A stretch of DNA of 64,000 bases. It comes from Rhodospirillales bacterium. GTDB lineage: Bacteria > Pseudomonadota > Alphaproteobacteria > Acetobacterales > Acetobacteraceae. Location: assembly GCA_025359905.1 (NCBI GenBank), contig JANYDF010000078.1, positions 1 to 64,000 of the forward strand, given 5' to 3'. The notes under the pieces were generated by a model. It was not told the DNA's origin. It made no database searches and was given only the letters and a program-made list of their open reading frames with translations. This document shows, piece after piece, positions 61,061-64,000 of the stretch. The translations under genes were made by a program, and so were the position numbers. Every line of letters begins with the position of its first letter. The first letter of the stretch is position 1.

Positions 61061-62151
61061 TGCCATACCGCATCATCCTGCACTGCGGCCTGCACAAAAC
61101 CGGCACCACGGCGCTTCAGCACTTTCTCACCGCCGCAACGGACGGCCTGCGCAGCGCGGGCGTTTTGGTGCCATCGGCCGGGCGGATCGAACGCTTCGGC
61201 GGCGGGCATCACAACATCGCCTGGGAGCTCGCCCGCGACCGCCGGTTCGACCGCTCGCTGGGCGGCGTGGCCGAATTGGCCGAGGAAATCGCCGCATTTT
61301 CCGGTGACGCCATCGTCAGCAGCGAGGATTTCGAGTCCTGCCTCGCCGCGCCAGCGCGCCTTGCACCGCTGCTGCACCACCCGAAGCTGCAGGACCGGCA
61401 GTTCATTGTCGTGCTGTATCTGCGCGACCAGATCACCTACGCCGAAGGCCTGTTCATCGAGAATCTCGGCCACGGCTGCGGTGAAGAAGCCGCCCTGGTG
61501 GCGCAACAGATCCTGACCCACGGCGAGCTTGCGGTGCGAGAGTGGCGGTTTCAATTCGACTATGACCAGATCCGGCGCAGCGCGTCCGCGCTCGCCCCGG
61601 CGCAACTGGCCCTGCGCGCTTACCCCGGCTCCGGCACCGGCGGCATCGTGGCCGATTTCATGGGCTGGCAGTTTGCGCACATCGCGCTGTCCGGCACGCC
61701 GGTCGCCCCGCCGGTCAACGAGCGCTGGAACGCATTTCAGTCGCTGATGATGTTCTACGGCAACCGCATCGCACGGCGGCCGGATGATCGCGAGCGGGCG
61801 GTGATCCATCTACTTGCCGAACAGGTTGCCACGGCCCCGCTGCTATTGCCGCCGAACCTGCGCCACGCGTTCGTTGCCCGCTTCATGCAAGGCAATCTGT
61901 TGCTGTGCCAAGCATCCGGGCTGGCGCTGGGCGCGTTCGATCTGGTGGCAAAAGGTGCTGCCACCGGGACCGATGCCGCTTGGATCGACCGGGTCTTCGC
62001 CTTCGAAACGCCCGTTGTCATCGCGGGCTTGGCCGCCATGCTGCCGGCCGATACGCCCCAGCATATTACCCTGGAAGCTGCGCCCGCTCCGGTTGCCGCC
62101 GTGGTGTTGGGCGTCGTCGCCGCGTGGCGCACCGAGCGGGCGCTGCTCTAG
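61060..62151 (+). CDS. Sulfotransferase-like P-loop protein
   Basis: A 363-residue protein whose N-terminus reads LHCGLHKTGTTALQHFL, the PAPS-binding phosphate loop of sulfotransferases. A matching later Ser in VSSEDFESC and the YLRDQITYAEGLF segment (Arg and Ser-like site for the 3'-phosphate) support this. The rest is divergent and Ala-rich, and no known subclass was recognised. It could transfer sulfate to an envelope glycan or lipid, or be a P-loop relative with another donor. It starts inside the DMT stop codon, suggesting the two products work together. Confidence 0.8.
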   Translation: MPYRIILHCGLHKTGTTALQHFLTAATDGLRSAGVLVPSAGRIERFGGGHHNIAWELARDRRFDRSLGGVAELAEEIAAFSGDAIVSSEDFESCLAAPARLAPLLHHPKLQDRQFIVVLYLRDQITYAEGLFIENLGHGCGEEAALVAQQILTHGELAVREWRFQFDYDQIRRSASALAPAQLALRAYPGSGTGGIVADFMGWQFAHIALSGTPVAPPVNERWNAFQSLMMFYGNRIARRPDDRERAVIHLLAEQVATAPLLLPPNLRHAFVARFMQGNLLLCQASGLALGAFDLVAKGAATGTDAAWIDRVFAFETPVVIAGLAAMLPADTPQHITLEAAPAPVAAVVLGVVAAWRTERALL

Positions 62152-62160
62152 CGTTGCATC

Positions 62161-63555
62161 TCAGGGGCCACGGTCGTCCGAGCCGACGCCGAGCTGCTTC
62201 AGCTTGCGGTGCAGCGCGCTGCGCTCCATGCCGACAAAGCCAGCGGTGCGGCTGATATTGCCGCCGAAGCGCAGCAATTGCGCCTGTAGATACTGGGTTT
62301 CGAACAAATCCCGCGCCTCACGCAGCGGCAGCGCCATGATGTCGGCGGACGGGTCGGCGTTGAACAGCGCCGGGGCGGCCGCACTGATTTCCGGCGGCAG
62401 CATATCGGCGCGGATCGGGTCGGCCGGGCTGCCCGGTGCCATGATCAGCAGCCAATCCATCAGGTTGCGCAGTTGCCGCACATTGCCCGGCCACTCGTAG
62501 GCTTGCAGCGCGGTTAGCGCATCGGTCGACAATTCGCGGCCTGGAATGCCGGCCGAGTCGGCTGAACGTTGCAAAAACTGCGAGGCGAGCGCGGGGATGT
62601 CCTCGCGCCGGTCGCGCAATGCGGGCACCCGCAGCGGCACCACGGCGAGGCGGTAGTATAAATCTTCGCGGAACCGCCCGGCGCCGATCTCGGACTGCAA
62701 ATCGCGATTGGTCGTGGACAGCACCCGCACATCCACCTTGACCCGCTGCGAGCCGCCGAGCCGCTCGAACGCCTGATCCTGCAACGCGCGGACAATTTTG
62801 CCCTGGGTTTCCAGCGGCATGTCGGACACTTCGTCCAGCAGCAGCGTGCCGCCATGCGCGCGTTCCAGCACGCCAGCGCGGCGCGGATGCGCTTGCGGGT
62901 CGCTGCCCGCCTCGACGCCGAATAATTCTTCCTCGAAGCGCGCCGGATTGAGCGTGGCGCAGTTCAGCGCCACGAACGGCCCTTCGGCACGGCGCGAGCG
63001 ATTGTGGATCAACCGCGCCACCACTTCCTTGCCGCACCCGGCTGGGCCATGGATCAGCACGCGCGATCCGGTCGGAGCGACTTTATCGACCATCGCCCGC
63101 AGCTGCGAAATCGCCGGCCCGGCGCCGGTCAGTTCGGTTTCCGCCCCGGCGCGCAGCCGCAACTCGGCGTTCTCGCGCTCCAACTGTGCCGCTTCCAGCG
63201 CCCGGCGCACCACCAGCAGCAGCCGGTCGGACTGGAAAGGTTTTTCGATGAAATCGTACGCGCCGTGCTGAATGGCGGTCACAGCGGTTTCGATGTTGCC
63301 ATGGCCAGAGATCATCACCGCAGGCACGCGCGGCGATTCCTGGCTGAGGGATTGCAGAATGCCCAGCCCGTCGAGCTTGGAGCCTTGCAGCCACACGTCG
63401 AGGATCACCAGCGACGGCCGCCGCAGCCGGAATGCCGCGATAGCCGCATCCGAGTCGCCTGCCTGCCGCGTCTCGTAGCCTTCGTCGCGGAGGATTCCCT
63501 CTACCAGCATCCGGATATCCGGCTCGTCGTCGACGATCAGAATCTCATGCGCCAT
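62161..63555 (-). CDS. ntrX: Nitrogen/redox response regulator NtrX
   Basis: A 464-residue response regulator. The receiver domain has the phospho-acceptor Asp in VILDVWLQG near residue 53 and Lys in EKPF. The central AAA+ domain has Walker A GPAGCGKEV, Walker B GGTLLLDEV and RFREDLYYRL. The C-terminal Fis-type HTH is ISRTAGFVGMERSALHRKL. The GAFTGA sigma54-contact loop is not present: the segment after EEELFG reads VEAGSDPQAHPRRAGVLERA. This suggests that it does not activate sigma54 promoters in the standard way, as in some other alphaproteobacterial NtrX. It is cotranscribed with ntrY (stop and start touching). Confidence 0.93.
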   Translation of the reverse strand: MAHEILIVDDEPDIRMLVEGILRDEGYETRQAGDSDAAIAAFRLRRPSLVILDVWLQGSKLDGLGILQSLSQESPRVPAVMISGHGNIETAVTAIQHGAYDFIEKPFQSDRLLLVVRRALEAAQLERENAELRLRAGAETELTGAGPAISQLRAMVDKVAPTGSRVLIHGPAGCGKEVVARLIHNRSRRAEGPFVALNCATLNPARFEEELFGVEAGSDPQAHPRRAGVLERAHGGTLLLDEVSDMPLETQGKIVRALQDQAFERLGGSQRVKVDVRVLSTTNRDLQSEIGAGRFREDLYYRLAVVPLRVPALRDRREDIPALASQFLQRSADSAGIPGRELSTDALTALQAYEWPGNVRQLRNLMDWLLIMAPGSPADPIRADMLPPEISAAAPALFNADPSADIMALPLREARDLFETQYLQAQLLRFGGNISRTAGFVGMERSALHRKLKQLGVGSDDRGP

Positions 63556-64000
63556 TACTGTATCCCTAGCGGCAGCACCAACGTCGCCACCGTTCCTGGC
63601 CCCTCACCCGCAAGTGAATCTGCGACTAACTCGGCCATGCTCGGCCGGCTGGTCCGGTCTTCCAGCACCACGCGGCCACCATGGTCCTCCATGATCTTCT
63701 TGACGATGGCAAGACCAAGGCCGGTACCCTTTGGCTTATGCGTCACGTACGGCTCGGTCAGCTTGGCGCGATCCTGCGCGGGCAAACCTATCCCGTCATC
63801 GCGCACCACGATCGCCACCTCGTCGGCGCCGACTTCCAGCGACACCTCGATGCGCCCGGCCCCCGGCCGCATCGCCACCGCATCGGCGGCGTTTTGCAGC
63901 AGATTGGTGAGCGCCTGGCCCAACAATCGCCGGTCGCACGGCGCGATTGGCCCACGATCCGGCAAGCTGGTCGTGTAGCCGATTTCCGGGTGCGCCGTGC
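63555..64000 (-). CDS. ntrY: Sensor histidine kinase NtrY, 3' part
   Basis: The catalytic C-terminal part of a histidine kinase; the gene runs off the window. Visible HATPase boxes: N box LTNLLQNAADAV, G1 VRDDGIGL, and G2 THKPKGTGLGLAIVKKIMEDHGG. The Asn-rich N box and position directly before ntrX identify NtrY. The dimerisation His, HAMP and membrane region lie outside the window. The last codon abuts the ntrX start, so both are made from one message. Confidence 0.9.
   Translation of the reverse strand, partial: TAHPEIGYTTSLPDRGPIAPCDRRLLGQALTNLLQNAADAVAMRPGAGRIEVSLEVGADEVAIVVRDDGIGLPAQDRAKLTEPYVTHKPKGTGLGLAIVKKIMEDHGGRVVLEDRTSRPSMAELVADSLAGEGPGTVATLVLPLGIQ

Overview
The window is a high-GC, densely packed chromosomal segment whose gene content and order point to an alphaproteobacterium, probably of the Acetobacteraceae/Rhodospirillales side. 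Supports are the ntrY-ntrX ... hfq-hflX neighbourhood, a red-type (form IC) RuBisCO operon under a divergent CbbR, a lutABC lactate operon, and a SorC/EryD-regulated polyol locus. The assignment rests on gene order and recalled family resemblance only. No rRNA, tRNA, CRISPR array, insertion sequence or phage gene was found.

Layout. 0-5.3 kb: glnS, an MhqO/MhqD-like pair, and an overlapping deacetylase-glycosyltransferase pair. 5.3-7.1 kb: a 790-base AT-richer gap with a good sigma70-type promoter, then an orphan coiled-coil protein. 7.1-12.1 kb: a bifunctional rhamnulose-phosphate aldolase/lactaldehyde dehydrogenase gene, interrupted by one in-frame TGA, translationally coupled to lutABC. Its logical product is L-rhamnose -> DHAP + lactaldehyde -> lactate -> pyruvate. 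12.1-16.5 kb: an ABC exporter, a secreted protein of unknown function and a MATE transporter. 16.4-23.2 kb: cbbR facing cbbLS-cbbE-cbbF-cbbP-cbbA. The cbbA gene has lost about 80 codons, and no cbbX or cbbT is present. 23.4-28.3 kb: flavoprotein, RraA-like protein, RpiB, a DhaK/DhaL-type kinase and an SDR.

28.3-43.3 kb is a long minus-strand polyol region. It holds one importer (binding protein and two permeases, no ATPase) behind a GlpR-like palindrome. It also holds a HAD-SorC-binding protein-permeases-two ATPases-FGGY kinase-hydroxyacid dehydrogenase-GlpD/EryB operon that resembles erythritol loci. Tetrose phosphates made here could enter the Calvin/pentose-phosphate pool encoded next door. 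43.4-45.6 kb: a hydrolase and a TonB-like protein. 45.6-58.1 kb: a GntR regulator facing a nine-gene, almost fully overlapping operon (dehydrogenase, CitE-like lyase, CoA transferase, isochorismatase-like hydrolase, cyclic-imidase/allantoinase-like hydrolase, amidase, ribose-type ABC importer). It looks like an undescribed catabolic route for a nitrogenous compound such as a cyclic imide or ureide. 58.2-64 kb: Uma2-like protein, hflX, hfq, a two-gene insertion (DMT transporter, sulfotransferase-like), ntrX and the 3' part of ntrY.

Three otherwise intact catabolic genes carry lesions: a TGA in the aldolase, a deletion in cbbA, and a one-base frameshift in the leader of the erythritol-type binding protein. 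Whether these are real decay, recoding or sequence errors is the main question to settle in this window.
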